Source: an uncultured Alphaproteobacteria bacterium (GTDB lineage: Bacteria > Pseudomonadota > Alphaproteobacteria > RF32 > CAG-239). From it: a stretch of 64,000 bases of DNA. The notes under the pieces are model-generated. The model ran no database searches. It was given only the letters and a program-made list of their open reading frames with translations, and had not been told where the DNA came from. Positions 54,215 to 62,670 of this stretch are shown here, one piece after another. Each line of letters begins with the position of its first letter. Position 1 is the first letter of the stretch. The stretch lies in NCBI GenBank assembly GCA_944393665.1, contig CALYAX010000008.1, forward strand, positions 1 to 64,000. The letters are read 5' to 3'. Both the position numbers and the translations under genes were made by a program.

Positions 54215-55390
54215 CTAAATGTATCTCACACTAATTTCTTTCAGATAACGGTCTTGCAGTATCCGAAAAATTTTTTTAACAATATTGCGGCGAATCTCAA
54301 GTTCCATCGGCAGGTTGGGATCCTGGTGGGCGATGTTGATTTTGGTTCCGACGACAAAATCGATTTTATCGCTGCCGAGCAGAAGCCGGGTCAGGCGAAC
54401 CGCCGCGTTGTTTTTATCTTTATCGATGCCTTCTTTTAGCATACGATAAACTTCAGTCAAGGTTAAAATGCCTTCGGTCACCAAATCGACCCCGTCCATG
54501 GTTGAGGACATGGGGATTTTTTCATCAAACGACGTCTTGTCAATTTCGCATTTCAGGCAGAGCTCGCGCTCGATGATGTTGGCGGTCGTACCGCCGCAAA
54601 TGGCAATTTTTCCGTCATAATCGGTTACCAGGTCAGCATATTCCTTATCTTTATCTTCGTCAAACGGCGGCCCGGTCAATACCAGCAGCTGCCGCGGTTT
54701 GCGAAAATAGAGCACGACGCAGCTGATGTCATCGCCGGCATGTTTGTCGACTTCTTTGTCAAGAGCCTCGCGGACGATGGCATGGGCCAGGTCATAGGCC
54801 GAAATCTGCGGATTTTTACGAATCTGGGCCAGCGCGAAATCCAAACAGCCCTGGCGCTGCCAGCCGAGAGGATATTTAGGATTGCCCAGGCCGGCCTGGC
54901 TGACGCCGTCAGAGATCAGGATAATCCGGTCTTCTTCCTGATTGGTGAGCTGCGAAATGTTAATGGTGCGGTCTTTCCATTTGGGAGAAGACAATTCGCG
55001 ATAACGGACGTTGACGGCTTTGTTGTCGCGAATCAGCATAAAAGAGGGATTATCCATTTCAAAAATGCGGGTTTTTCCTTCCAGCATGCTGTCAACGATT
55101 GAAAAAGTCGCATAGCTGATTTTGCGAATCTGGCAAATGGGAAGCGCGTCCATCATGACCTCGGAAGAACGCAGCAGTTCCATATTGCTTTCCACGAATT
55201 TCATGGCCATGCGGGTGGTCATGGAAGACAGGATATTGGCTTTGACGCCGCTGCCCAGGCCGTCAGAGAGGATTGAGATAACCCGCTGCTCTTCAGGAAT
55301 TTTTTTGGAGAAGACGGTATCGCCGAAACAGTCTTCGCCGTATTTGTGTTCCTGGGCAGTTCCGATTTCTATAAAAAGCGACCGGTTCAT
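54215..55390 (-). CDS. SpoIIE/PP2C-like serine phosphatase
   Basis: Protein of 391 residues. The PP2C core is visible as SILSDGLGSGVKANILSSMT (metal-binding Asp), IILISDGVSQAG and HAGDDISCVVLYFR (metal-binding Asp pair). Such phosphatases accompany sensory group C [FeFe] hydrogenases and could pass the hydrogen signal to downstream genes by dephosphorylating a partner. The C-terminal 160 residues are unrecognised. Overlaps no gene but lies one base after hydS. Confidence 0.85.
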   Translation of the reverse strand: MNRSLFIEIGTAQEHKYGEDCFGDTVFSKKIPEEQRVISILSDGLGSGVKANILSSMTTRMAMKFVESNMELLRSSEVMMDALPICQIRKISYATFSIVDSMLEGKTRIFEMDNPSFMLIRDNKAVNVRYRELSSPKWKDRTINISQLTNQEEDRIILISDGVSQAGLGNPKYPLGWQRQGCLDFALAQIRKNPQISAYDLAHAIVREALDKEVDKHAGDDISCVVLYFRKPRQLLVLTGPPFDEDKDKEYADLVTDYDGKIAICGGTTANIIERELCLKCEIDKTSFDEKIPMSSTMDGVDLVTEGILTLTEVYRMLKEGIDKDKNNAAVRLTRLLLGSDKIDFVVGTKINIAHQDPNLPMELEIRRNIVKKIFRILQDRYLKEISVRYI

Positions 55391-55391
55391 G

Positions 55392-57155
55392 TTAATACTC
55401 GCGTTTGGTGGAAGAAGTGCGGATATTCAGTTCGCTGTTTTCGGGCTCGGCGGTTGAATAGTCTTTGGCGATAGAACGGAGCAAAACTTCGGTTTCCGCC
55501 ATGTGTTCGCCCAAAGTGCAGGCAATCTGCTGGACGGTGGCAAGGTTTTTGTGAATGACCTCTTTGGCTTTGGAGGCAATTTGTTCCTTGCGCATTTCAA
55601 CGTTTGTCACATCTTCGATAATACCGCCGACACTCTGTTTCTTATCAATATTAAAAACGACAACGTCAAACAGCCGTTCGTCCTGGCGGACGTGTTCGCG
55701 GCGGATGTCCTGTTCCAAGTCCAAAGAGGCGGAAAACAAATTGGTGAAATTGACGAAGTCGCGCAGGTTGGCGCCGCGGAGATTTTCGTAATCGTAAATA
55801 TCGGCATGTTCTTCGTCGTTCCAAAAAGCATCGCGGAACTGGTCGTTATATTCAACAATATTCAATTTGGAATCGGCAATGACGATTGGGGAGGGAATAC
55901 AGCGGATCAGTGCGTTGGCTTTTCGCTGGGCCTGGTGTTTCATGTGAGAAACGCACATTTCCGGTTCGGCTTTGCCTTCGAGCAGGGCGCGGGCAAAGTT
56001 GCGGCAGGTGTCATAGCCGCAGCCGCCGCAGTTGAGCTCGTCTTCAAGCGTATATTTGCCGATTTTGGTAAGCACTTTTTTGATGTCGGTTTCGGTGAAC
56101 TCGCATTTGATGAGGTTTTCGGGTGTATAATTCAGGCGGATATCGGCGCAAGGGGTTCGTTTGCCGGCACGGTCGTCAAATTCGGTCTGGCGCAGAATTT
56201 CAAAACGTTTGGCCAGGCCCGGGGTTTTTGAGGCTGTGCAGGGTCCGTTGACGCAGCCGCCGGGGCAGGCGAGACATTCCAGAAAAACCGGCCTTCCCGT
56301 CGGGCGGTCTTTCAAATTGTCAAGCTCGCGTTCAATATTGTAAATGCCGGTAATCTGAGTCAGATAAGCTTTGGCAGATTCAGGATAGGGTTTCAAGGTT
56401 TCAATCATGCCGCCTTCGATAGGATAGGCAACGCCTTCTTTGGCTTTTTCGGGGACAAAAATATCAAATACGCCAGGCTTGAGGGCGGCGGGGTCGATTT
56501 CTTCGTCTTTGAGCCACTGGCGCAGATCATTAAAGCTCAGCGACAGGCTTAGTAATTCAGGATGACGGTCGGCTTCAAGCTTTTTGGCAATGCAGGGGCC
56601 GATAAAAATAGTTTCAATATCGCCGAATTTGTCTTTGAGCAAGCGGCAATGGGCAAGCAGCGGCGAGGAAACGTTAATCAGGCTGGGTGTCAGCTCGGGA
56701 AGATATTTTTCCACATATTCGACGACAGTGGGGCAGGCGGTTGAAATAAACAGCCCGCTGTCGGCGGCGCCCAGAATCTTTGCCGTCTGGCAGGAAACTT
56801 CCTCTGCGCCGAGAGCTGTTTCGCTGACGCCGCGAATTCCCAGCCGGCGAATGGCGGCAATCATTTGTTCCGGCGTGTAATCGGGAAATTCAGTAACCCA
56901 GGAGGGGGCCAGGGAAACATAAACCGGTTTTTTTTCTTTGACCAGGAATTTGGCACGCGGCAAATCGTTGCGGGTTTGTTTGGCCTTGGCCGGGCAGACA
57001 TGATAACAGATACCGCAGGCAATACATAAATCGGTGACAATCATGGCCGAGTTGTCTTCAATCTTAATGGCTTTGACCGGGCAGCGGCGGACACATTTGT
57101 AACAGTCCTGGCAATCGGTTTTGACGGTGAAGAGAGGAAAGTCGCGATTGCTCAT
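55392..57155 (-). CDS. Sensory-type [FeFe] hydrogenase with PAS domain (HydS-like, group C)
   Basis: Protein of 587 residues. N-terminal two-cluster ferredoxin (CQDCYKCVRRCP, CIACGICYHVCP). H-cluster domain with L1 ISTACPTVV at 138-145, L2 GPCIAKK at 186-192 and L3 LECLACPGGCVNGPC at 292-306. At 377-401 a CGGCGYDTC ... C cluster, then a PAS domain from about 412 (CIPSPIVIADSKLNIVEYND). In L1 the first Cys of TSCCP is Ala (A140), removing the usual proton-transfer Cys, as known for the sensory hydrogenase of Thermotoga. This suggests sensing of hydrogen instead of turnover. Upstream start overlaps the small ferredoxin gene by four bases. Confidence 0.9.
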   Translation of the reverse strand: MSNRDFPLFTVKTDCQDCYKCVRRCPVKAIKIEDNSAMIVTDLCIACGICYHVCPAKAKQTRNDLPRAKFLVKEKKPVYVSLAPSWVTEFPDYTPEQMIAAIRRLGIRGVSETALGAEEVSCQTAKILGAADSGLFISTACPTVVEYVEKYLPELTPSLINVSSPLLAHCRLLKDKFGDIETIFIGPCIAKKLEADRHPELLSLSLSFNDLRQWLKDEEIDPAALKPGVFDIFVPEKAKEGVAYPIEGGMIETLKPYPESAKAYLTQITGIYNIERELDNLKDRPTGRPVFLECLACPGGCVNGPCTASKTPGLAKRFEILRQTEFDDRAGKRTPCADIRLNYTPENLIKCEFTETDIKKVLTKIGKYTLEDELNCGGCGYDTCRNFARALLEGKAEPEMCVSHMKHQAQRKANALIRCIPSPIVIADSKLNIVEYNDQFRDAFWNDEEHADIYDYENLRGANLRDFVNFTNLFSASLDLEQDIRREHVRQDERLFDVVVFNIDKKQSVGGIIEDVTNVEMRKEQIASKAKEVIHKNLATVQQIACTLGEHMAETEVLLRSIAKDYSTAEPENSELNIRTSSTKREY

Positions 57156-57400
57156 TTATTTACTCCGAAATGTCGTTCCAGGATATCGAGCAGGGTTCCG
57201 GCCTCGATATTATTATATTCAACGCCGTCTATATTCAGGTTGGGGCCTTTGGCACATTGGTTGCAGCAGCGCAGTCCGGTCAGTTCGACATCGGCTTCCA
57301 GGCCGTTGTCCTGTAAGAATTTTTGAATCAGCTGCAGATTTTTGGCGTTGCCGCGGGCAAAGCAGGAGCTGCCCATGCATACCTTAATTGTTGCGCCCAT
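57152..57400 (-). CDS. Thioredoxin-fold [2Fe-2S] ferredoxin-like protein
   Basis: Start ATG at 57400 gives MGATIKVCMGSSCFARGNAK, with CGGAGGACCA right upstream. The frame also opens at 57436 without a ribosome site. 82 residues. Motifs C-x4-C (CMGSSC) and CCNQC match NuoE/HydC-like ferredoxins. First gene of the minus-strand group, translationally coupled to hydS through a four-base overlap. Confidence 0.87.
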   Translation of the reverse strand: MGATIKVCMGSSCFARGNAKNLQLIQKFLQDNGLEADVELTGLRCCNQCAKGPNLNIDGVEYNNIEAGTLLDILERHFGVNK

Positions 57401-57572
57401 TGGTCCTCCGTTTTTGAAATTAAAAATAATAACCAATTATAAAGTTATGTCCTCAAAAAGGCAACATATAGTTTGGATAATATTCATAAGATATCCGAGG
57501 AAAAAACCGTTTAATACTTGCTATCGGACGCAAGCTTGATTATGATAGAATCTGCATTATGAAAGGAGAACA

Positions 57573-58850
57573 ATGCCTAAAGCCGGAAGTTTTACCGCTG
57601 AGAAGTATTTGCTGGACTCTTTGAGCCGGATTGCCAAGAATCCGGCCGGTTATTCGGTGCTGTATGTCAATGTTTCCAAACTGAAGCCTAAAAACCGCCA
57701 TCCCCAGTTTGTTAAAATTTTTGCCAAACTGTTTGAGGATCTGGTGGGGGCGACTAACGGCATGATGTTTATTTTAACCAGCGGTGATTTTGCCATTCTG
57801 GGCAAAAAAATTACTCAGGAAACGGTGGAAAATGCCGTTAAGACCCTGCGTCAGGGATTGTCATCTGATCCGGTCCTGATAAACAGCGAGAGCGGGGAGT
57901 TTGCCGAGGTTTATGAATTTCCCGAGCAGTTTGTTCCTTTTTATAAGCGGATTGAAGATGTTATCGCCGTGGGCGCCGAGCAGCTGGCAGAACCGCAGAA
58001 ACGTCCGTTGTCCGCGGCCCAGGTCGAGGGTGTTATCCGCCATCTGGATAATCTTGATATCCGCGACATTGTCAAACATCAGAGCATTATCAGAATCGGC
58101 GGTGCCAAAAAGTTTGAAGTTTTGTTTCAGGAATTTTTTGTGGCGGTTAAAGATCTCAGCGCCCAGTTTAACAAAGATATTGACCTGACGGGCAACCGCT
58201 GGCTGTTTTTGTATCTGACCCAGGTTTTGGACAAGAAAACAATGTCGGCTTTTCAGACGGCAGATCTGAAGGTCTGGCCGCGGCAGATCAGTTTGAATTT
58301 GAATTTGTCTTCGGTGCGTTCGCGGGAGTTTGTCGATCTGGTTAAGAACTTTATCCGCCCGGAGCAGAAATTGATTGTAGAAGTCCAGCTGATGGATATT
58401 TTCAATAATCTGGCTTCTTATTTTGAAGTCCGTGATCTTTTGCATCAGGGAGGCCACCAGATTTTGATTGATAATACTTCGCCGGAGATGCTGCATATGC
58501 TGAATATGAAGCGGCTGGAACCGGACTGGGTGAAAATCTTCTGGGCACCGTTGATGGAGTTTGACCAAGATAATGCCGAGCTGCGCCAGACAATTGCCGG
58601 TTTGGGGGTGCAGAATGTTATTTTGGCCAAATGCCGTGATGAAAAAGCTGTGCGCTGGGGATTAAAATACGGCATTAATACTTTTCAGGGTCCTTATATT
58701 GATGATTTGGAAGTGGCGCTGATCCGTTCCGGCTGTCCCAATGCCAAAAACTGCAAAGTTTTGGACTGCCTGAAGCGCAAACGGCTGCTGGCGGGCGCTT
58801 ATCGCGATGAATGCGTCCATAAAGAATGTCTTGAAAAACTGCTGGGGTGA
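57573..58850 (+). CDS. Degenerate GGDEF/EAL-type protein (copy 1)
   Basis: Protein of 425 residues. The N-terminal 150 residues look like a GGDEF-type fold without the motif (YSVLYVNVSKLKPKN). Residues from 230 on are EAL-like: VEVQLMDIFNN at the place of the catalytic E-x-L, then GGHQILIDN and YGINTFQGPYIDDL at the end. The metal-binding and catalytic residues I expect are not all present, so it probably binds rather than cleaves cyclic di-GMP. A Cys-rich tail (CPNAKNCKVLDCLKRK ... CVHKECLEKL) may hold metal. Paralogue of the next gene. Confidence 0.6.
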   Translation: MPKAGSFTAEKYLLDSLSRIAKNPAGYSVLYVNVSKLKPKNRHPQFVKIFAKLFEDLVGATNGMMFILTSGDFAILGKKITQETVENAVKTLRQGLSSDPVLINSESGEFAEVYEFPEQFVPFYKRIEDVIAVGAEQLAEPQKRPLSAAQVEGVIRHLDNLDIRDIVKHQSIIRIGGAKKFEVLFQEFFVAVKDLSAQFNKDIDLTGNRWLFLYLTQVLDKKTMSAFQTADLKVWPRQISLNLNLSSVRSREFVDLVKNFIRPEQKLIVEVQLMDIFNNLASYFEVRDLLHQGGHQILIDNTSPEMLHMLNMKRLEPDWVKIFWAPLMEFDQDNAELRQTIAGLGVQNVILAKCRDEKAVRWGLKYGINTFQGPYIDDLEVALIRSGCPNAKNCKVLDCLKRKRLLAGAYRDECVHKECLEKLLG

Positions 58851-58854
58851 CGAG

Positions 58855-60153
58855 ATGGCTGTTTCATTTGTACGCGGGGCAGAAAATGCCGTTATCAAAC
58901 AAGATTCCGTTATCTTTGATTATTTGCGCAAAATTGATAAAGATCTGGGGGACTTCCGGGTGGTTTACTTTGATACCCGCAAGCTGGACAACCAGACCCT
59001 TAAGCCAATTCAGCGGCAGTCGCTGATTGAAACTTTTGAAACGGTGGTAAAAAAATCCGGCGGTGAAATTTTTGGCCTGCCGAACGAAGATATTATCATT
59101 TTTTATCATCGCAAATGCCAAGATGAGGTGTATGCCTGTCTGGTTAAGGTGCGGTTTATGTTTCATGACGATCCGGTGATTCGTAATGCCGAGAGTCTTG
59201 AGGAAGTCGGCTTTGTGCGAATTTATGATTTGGGAAAAGATGATCTTGCTTTTCGCTCGGCGATTAAAGAATCGATGAAGGTTGATACTCCGGTGACGGG
59301 AAATGCGGAGGGCAGCCGTCCGCAAAAGGCAGATCCTCGGGTGCGTCCGGAGGCCTCGTTGTCGGCATTCAACAGTACGGCGGTCAAACTGCGCAAACAG
59401 CTGACAACGGATATGCTGGCGAAAGTTCAGAAGATTTTGGGTGTGGCGGATTTTTCCAGCCTGATGCGGCGCCAGGCGGTATGTGCGGTTATCGGCAAAG
59501 CGCCCCCGCAACGTGTTTTTGAGGAAGTCTATGTGTCAATTCCCGATTTGCGGGAGATGCTGCTTCCCGATGTTGATCTGACGGCGGATCCCTGGTTGTT
59601 TTTGTCATTGAGCGAAACGCTTGACAAGCGGGTTTTGGAGACAGTAAGCCGTCATGACGACGGGTCTTTGTCCGGAAATTTCAGCCTGAATATCAATGTT
59701 TCGACTATTTTATCCGATGAGTTTTTGGAATTTGATGACAATATCAGTCCTTCGATGCGGCCGACAATTATTTTAGAGCTGCAGCTGGTGGATATTTTTT
59801 CGGATATTAAAGCGTTTATCCTGGCTAAGACTTTTGCGCAAGCCCGGGGCTATAAAATCTGTATTGACGGGATTACGGTGGATAAGCTCAAGTATCTGAA
59901 CCGCGCCAATCTGAACTGCGATTTAATGAAAATAATCTGGCATCCGACTTTTATGGATGTGATTCATGAAGACAAGCATTTTATGGATTATGTCAATAAG
60001 GCCGAACGCGCCAAGATGATTTTGTGCCGGATTGACGATCCGCAGGCGGTTGAAGTGGGCAATTCTCTGGGAATTAACTTATATCAGGGGCGATATGTTC
60101 AACGGATGCTCAACAGCCAGCCGAAGCGGACGATTTTTGCCAAGCGGAGTTAA
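58855..60153 (+). CDS. Degenerate GGDEF/EAL-type protein (copy 2)
   Basis: ATG at 58855, four bases after the previous stop codon, with GGGGTGACGAG upstream. The frame opens at 58807, but inside the first gene. Protein of 432 residues with the same plan as copy 1: FRVVYFDTRKLDN, then ILELQLVDIFSDI, then CIDGITVDKL and LGINLYQGRYVQRM. The Cys-rich tail is absent. Tandem duplication followed by divergence is clear. Overlap of its stop codon with the left arm of the repeat at 60152 ends the unit. Confidence 0.6.
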   Translation: MAVSFVRGAENAVIKQDSVIFDYLRKIDKDLGDFRVVYFDTRKLDNQTLKPIQRQSLIETFETVVKKSGGEIFGLPNEDIIIFYHRKCQDEVYACLVKVRFMFHDDPVIRNAESLEEVGFVRIYDLGKDDLAFRSAIKESMKVDTPVTGNAEGSRPQKADPRVRPEASLSAFNSTAVKLRKQLTTDMLAKVQKILGVADFSSLMRRQAVCAVIGKAPPQRVFEEVYVSIPDLREMLLPDVDLTADPWLFLSLSETLDKRVLETVSRHDDGSLSGNFSLNINVSTILSDEFLEFDDNISPSMRPTIILELQLVDIFSDIKAFILAKTFAQARGYKICIDGITVDKLKYLNRANLNCDLMKIIWHPTFMDVIHEDKHFMDYVNKAERAKMILCRIDDPQAVEVGNSLGINLYQGRYVQRMLNSQPKRTIFAKRS

Positions 60154-60278
60154 AAAAGCCGTATAGTGGTCGCCTAATACAGAAACTGCGAGTCAACCGC
60201 TCATGTCATTTACCAGCTTGTAAACTCAATCGCGGTTGCTCTGATTTCTTATTATGCGCCTCATTCTCCGGCTTTTTT
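60152..60278. repeat. Palindromic intergenic repeat, copy 10
   Basis: Core CCTAATACAGAAACTGCGAG and CTGATTTCTTATTATGCG. Inner stem CAACCGC / GCGGTTG, and apex TTTACCAGCTTGTAAA. Outer arms AAAAAAGCC / GGCTTTTTT, so the whole element would act as a terminator in both directions. Confidence 0.88.
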
Positions 60279-60330
60279 CGAAAACCGCGTAATGATAGGT
60301 GACAGTAAATCCGTTTCCGTATTTTAAAAT

Positions 60331-60365
60331 AAAAAACGGCTAACCACAAATGGTTAGCCGTTTTC
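60331..60365. terminator. Bidirectional Rho-independent terminator
   Basis: Stem ACGGCTAACCA / TGGTTAGCCGT, loop CAAA, A-run on one side and T-run on the other. Serves the minus-strand YdcH-like gene. Confidence 0.85.
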
Positions 60366-60375
60366 TGAAATTCTA

Positions 60376-60555
60376 TTAATTAGCTGATTGCAGGGTGCGG
60401 CGCAGCAGTTCGTCTTTCTTACGCAACTTTTCTTTTTTGAGCTGCTCAATACGCATAATGTTTTTCCAAACGTGGCTCTCTTCTTCCCGGATTTCGGAAT
60501 CCAGGCGAGCATGCTGAATTTTCAGACTTTCGATTGTCGTGTCAAGGTATTCCAT
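60376..60555 (-). CDS. YdcH-like (DUF465) small coiled-coil protein
   Basis: 59 residues, with AAAGGAGGTTCAT before the ATG. The frame runs further upstream to 60813 but without a sensible start. All-helical: MEYLDTTIESLKIQHARLDS, then MRIEQLKKEKLRKKDELLRR. Length, Arg/Lys-rich end and early LKIQHARLD match DUF465, widespread in Proteobacteria, function unknown. Confidence 0.8.
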   Translation of the reverse strand: MEYLDTTIESLKIQHARLDSEIREEESHVWKNIMRIEQLKKEKLRKKDELLRRTLQSAN

Positions 60556-60809
60556 ATGAACCTCCTTTGCTGATGACAAGTTTATTATAGAATATAAATA
60601 ATTATAATTCCAGCAAAAACGACTCAAAACGAAAGATAAAAAATTGTCTTTTGAAGGTAAATGGAGGGGGAATCGGCTGAACAGTTTGATCTTTTGGAGT
60701 TTCAGGAAACATGACCGAGCGCTGAAAAAGTAATGACGAATCCGGAATATTATACCAATGAATTCCGGCAGCCGGTGATGTTTATGGTTAAGGCACGCCG
60801 GAAGTGACT

Positions 60810-61364
60810 TCAAGGTAAAATTTTAACCGGAGTTTCTAAAGAAACTTTACGCCAGATTTCGCGAATTTCAGGATTGCTGACGGCAATACAGCCTTTGGTC
60901 CAGTCTACAGTATGCTGAACGGCTCCCAAAAAGGGCAACCGGTTAGGCTGGCCGTGAATAGTGATATTGCCGCCGGGGGAACAGCCCAGCTCCCGGGCGC
61001 GCCGGCGGTCTTTTTCGGCGGGATAGTTCAGATGCAGTGATAAATGATAAGAGCTCCGGGAGTTGAGGTAAGAGATTTGATATTCTCCTTCCGGCGTTTT
61101 GCCGTCTCCCTCGCACTGTTTGGGGCCAACCGGATTAAACCCGAGGGCAATATTATATTCTCCGATGATTTCACCATCTTTCAGCAAATACATTTTGCGG
61201 AGAGATTTTTTTATCACAATCTGGTCAGCGGTTATTTCGTTGTTCTTTTCATTTATCATTCTGCTACGGAGATAATCACTATAAAAAATATAAATGATTG
61301 CGTATAAGAACAGTAAATTAATAACAATAAGCAATAGCCTGATACAGAAAGAAGAGCGTTTCAT
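60810..61364 (-). CDS. YafK/ErfK-type L,D-transpeptidase-like protein
   Basis: Protein of 184 residues. N-terminal membrane segment at about 8-30 anchors it facing the periplasm. The YkuD fold has ITIHGQPNRLPF and the active-site region DWTKGCIAVSNPEI, with the catalytic His and Cys. It probably cross-links or trims peptidoglycan, or attaches proteins to it. Next to a second protein of this fold at 61822, across a small membrane protein. Confidence 0.85.
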   Translation of the reverse strand: MKRSSFCIRLLLIVINLLFLYAIIYIFYSDYLRSRMINEKNNEITADQIVIKKSLRKMYLLKDGEIIGEYNIALGFNPVGPKQCEGDGKTPEGEYQISYLNSRSSYHLSLHLNYPAEKDRRRARELGCSPGGNITIHGQPNRLPFLGAVQHTVDWTKGCIAVSNPEIREIWRKVSLETPVKILP

Positions 61365-61380
61365 AGTGTTTCTTTCGAAA

Positions 61381-61689
61381 TTATATTGTGAAAGGACTGA
61401 TACAGAGAATGAAAGTAACCGGCAGCAGGAAAAGCAGCTGGGATAAGGACGGGCGCCTGGTTATAAAATAGAGGCCGATGATTATAGCGTAAATGTCTGT
61501 AATAAAGAACGCAATTTCAAAGACAGTTTGTATGATAGGACAACTTCCGTCGCTGCATCTCCATGGTTCTTCTTTGAGGTCACAGAGGCGGTCTTTGAGA
61601 AACATGCTCTGATAAAACAGGGCGACACAGCTGTTAAGCAGCAAAAAAAGGGTGGGCAGGTTTTGTTTAATAAAGGTCAGGAGTTTCAT
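61381..61689 (-). CDS. Hypothetical small membrane protein
   Basis: Start ATG at 61689, with GAGGGAAAAATAAA upstream. The frame opens earlier at 61779 in AT-rich DNA. 102 residues, three hydrophobic segments (QNLPTLFLLLNSCVALFYQS, VFEIAFFITDIYAIIIGLYF, LLFLLPVTFILCI). A Cys-rich loop (CDLKEEPWRCSDGSC) lies between the first two. The Cys loop would be periplasmic or cytoplasmic depending on topology. No family recognised. Ends 16 bases before the L,D-transpeptidase start. Confidence 0.6.
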   Translation of the reverse strand: MKLLTFIKQNLPTLFLLLNSCVALFYQSMFLKDRLCDLKEEPWRCSDGSCPIIQTVFEIAFFITDIYAIIIGLYFITRRPSLSQLLFLLPVTFILCISPFTI

Positions 61690-61821
61690 TTTTATTTTTC
61701 CCTCATAGGTAGTATAAAAATAATCTATAATAATAAAATTAATTATGCAATCATAAAAATAATATTGTATGTTAAACAATTATAAGTTGTTAACAATTTT
61801 TAGTATGGTTACAACTGATGG

Positions 61822-62553
61822 TTACCATTCATCTTGGTCGTATTCGACATTGAGGATCATATCATCATCATATTTTTTGAAATAATCAGCGAACTGTTCC
61901 ATTCCGTCCGTAAGGTCGATACAACCTGCCGAACCGGGTTCTTTGCCTCCGTGGACATACATTTGGTCGCGCTCATAAGTGTTAGTTCCTTCGGCCGGCT
62001 CAAGTATAATCCGGTGGTTTCCCCAAGAATCGGGTTTGTTTTTCCAGCTTTCATTTGGATCAAAACGGTTAGCTATTTGATTCCAGACAGAGTCATCATC
62101 AGGCGAGCGGCTTTGCATTTTGCCTTTTTTTAATATCCATTTTCCTTCGGGAATCGGTCCGGCATTGGGTTCTTTTTGAGCGTCACGATATTGTTTGTGT
62201 TTATATCCTGACATTGCGGGGACGCTTAAAACGGTTTTTCCGTCTTCAATAATTGAATATTCTCTGCCGTTAAAGACGGCGTAGGCGGGTTTGTGGCGGG
62301 AAAGTTCTTCATTGATGGCGGTTTCAGTTTCCCCCTGAGGTTTCATTATCCCGTCTGGTTTGAGATTTGATTTGCGCTGATAGCTGCTGATGGCCCTAAA
62401 CATCTGATTATCCGAAACCGGAGTGACGCCCCATTCCGGAATCCGGTAACAGCCGAATTTTGACATACATTGTTTGACGGTGCTGACATCGTCAGGATCA
62501 AGCCGGGCTGTGGTTTCTGAAACCTCATCGTTTAGTTTGATACGGTTGAACAT
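61822..62553 (-). CDS. L,D-transpeptidase-like protein with Tlde1/DUF2778-type domain
   Basis: Protein of 243 residues, ATG after AAAGGAGGAAAC. N-terminal 80 residues look like a peptidoglycan-binding repeat (MFRAISSYQRKSNLKPDGIM). The C-terminal domain has GPIPEGKWILKKGKM, then MYVHGGKEPGSAGCIDLTDG, the His and Cys of the YkuD/Tlde1 site. No signal peptide is visible, as in type VI secretion effectors of that family and in phage-derived enzymes. I see no immunity gene with certainty. The Cys-loop membrane protein downstream is the only candidate. Confidence 0.75.
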   Translation of the reverse strand: MFNRIKLNDEVSETTARLDPDDVSTVKQCMSKFGCYRIPEWGVTPVSDNQMFRAISSYQRKSNLKPDGIMKPQGETETAINEELSRHKPAYAVFNGREYSIIEDGKTVLSVPAMSGYKHKQYRDAQKEPNAGPIPEGKWILKKGKMQSRSPDDDSVWNQIANRFDPNESWKNKPDSWGNHRIILEPAEGTNTYERDQMYVHGGKEPGSAGCIDLTDGMEQFADYFKKYDDDMILNVEYDQDEW

Positions 62554-62584
62554 GTTTCCTCCTTTAGTTATATAAATTTAAAAT

Positions 62585-62620
62585 AAAAAAGCACTTTGGA
62601 TAGACTTATCCAAAGTGCTG
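62585..62620 (-). terminator. Rho-independent terminator of mutY
   Basis: On the minus strand: stem AGCACTTTGGATA / TATCCAAAGTGCT, short loop, then TTTTTTATTTT. It also sits right upstream of the L,D-transpeptidase-like gene. Confidence 0.8.
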
Positions 62621-62670
62621 CGCTCAATAGTAGATAAATTTAATAAAATGTCAAGGAATATATTCCTAAT

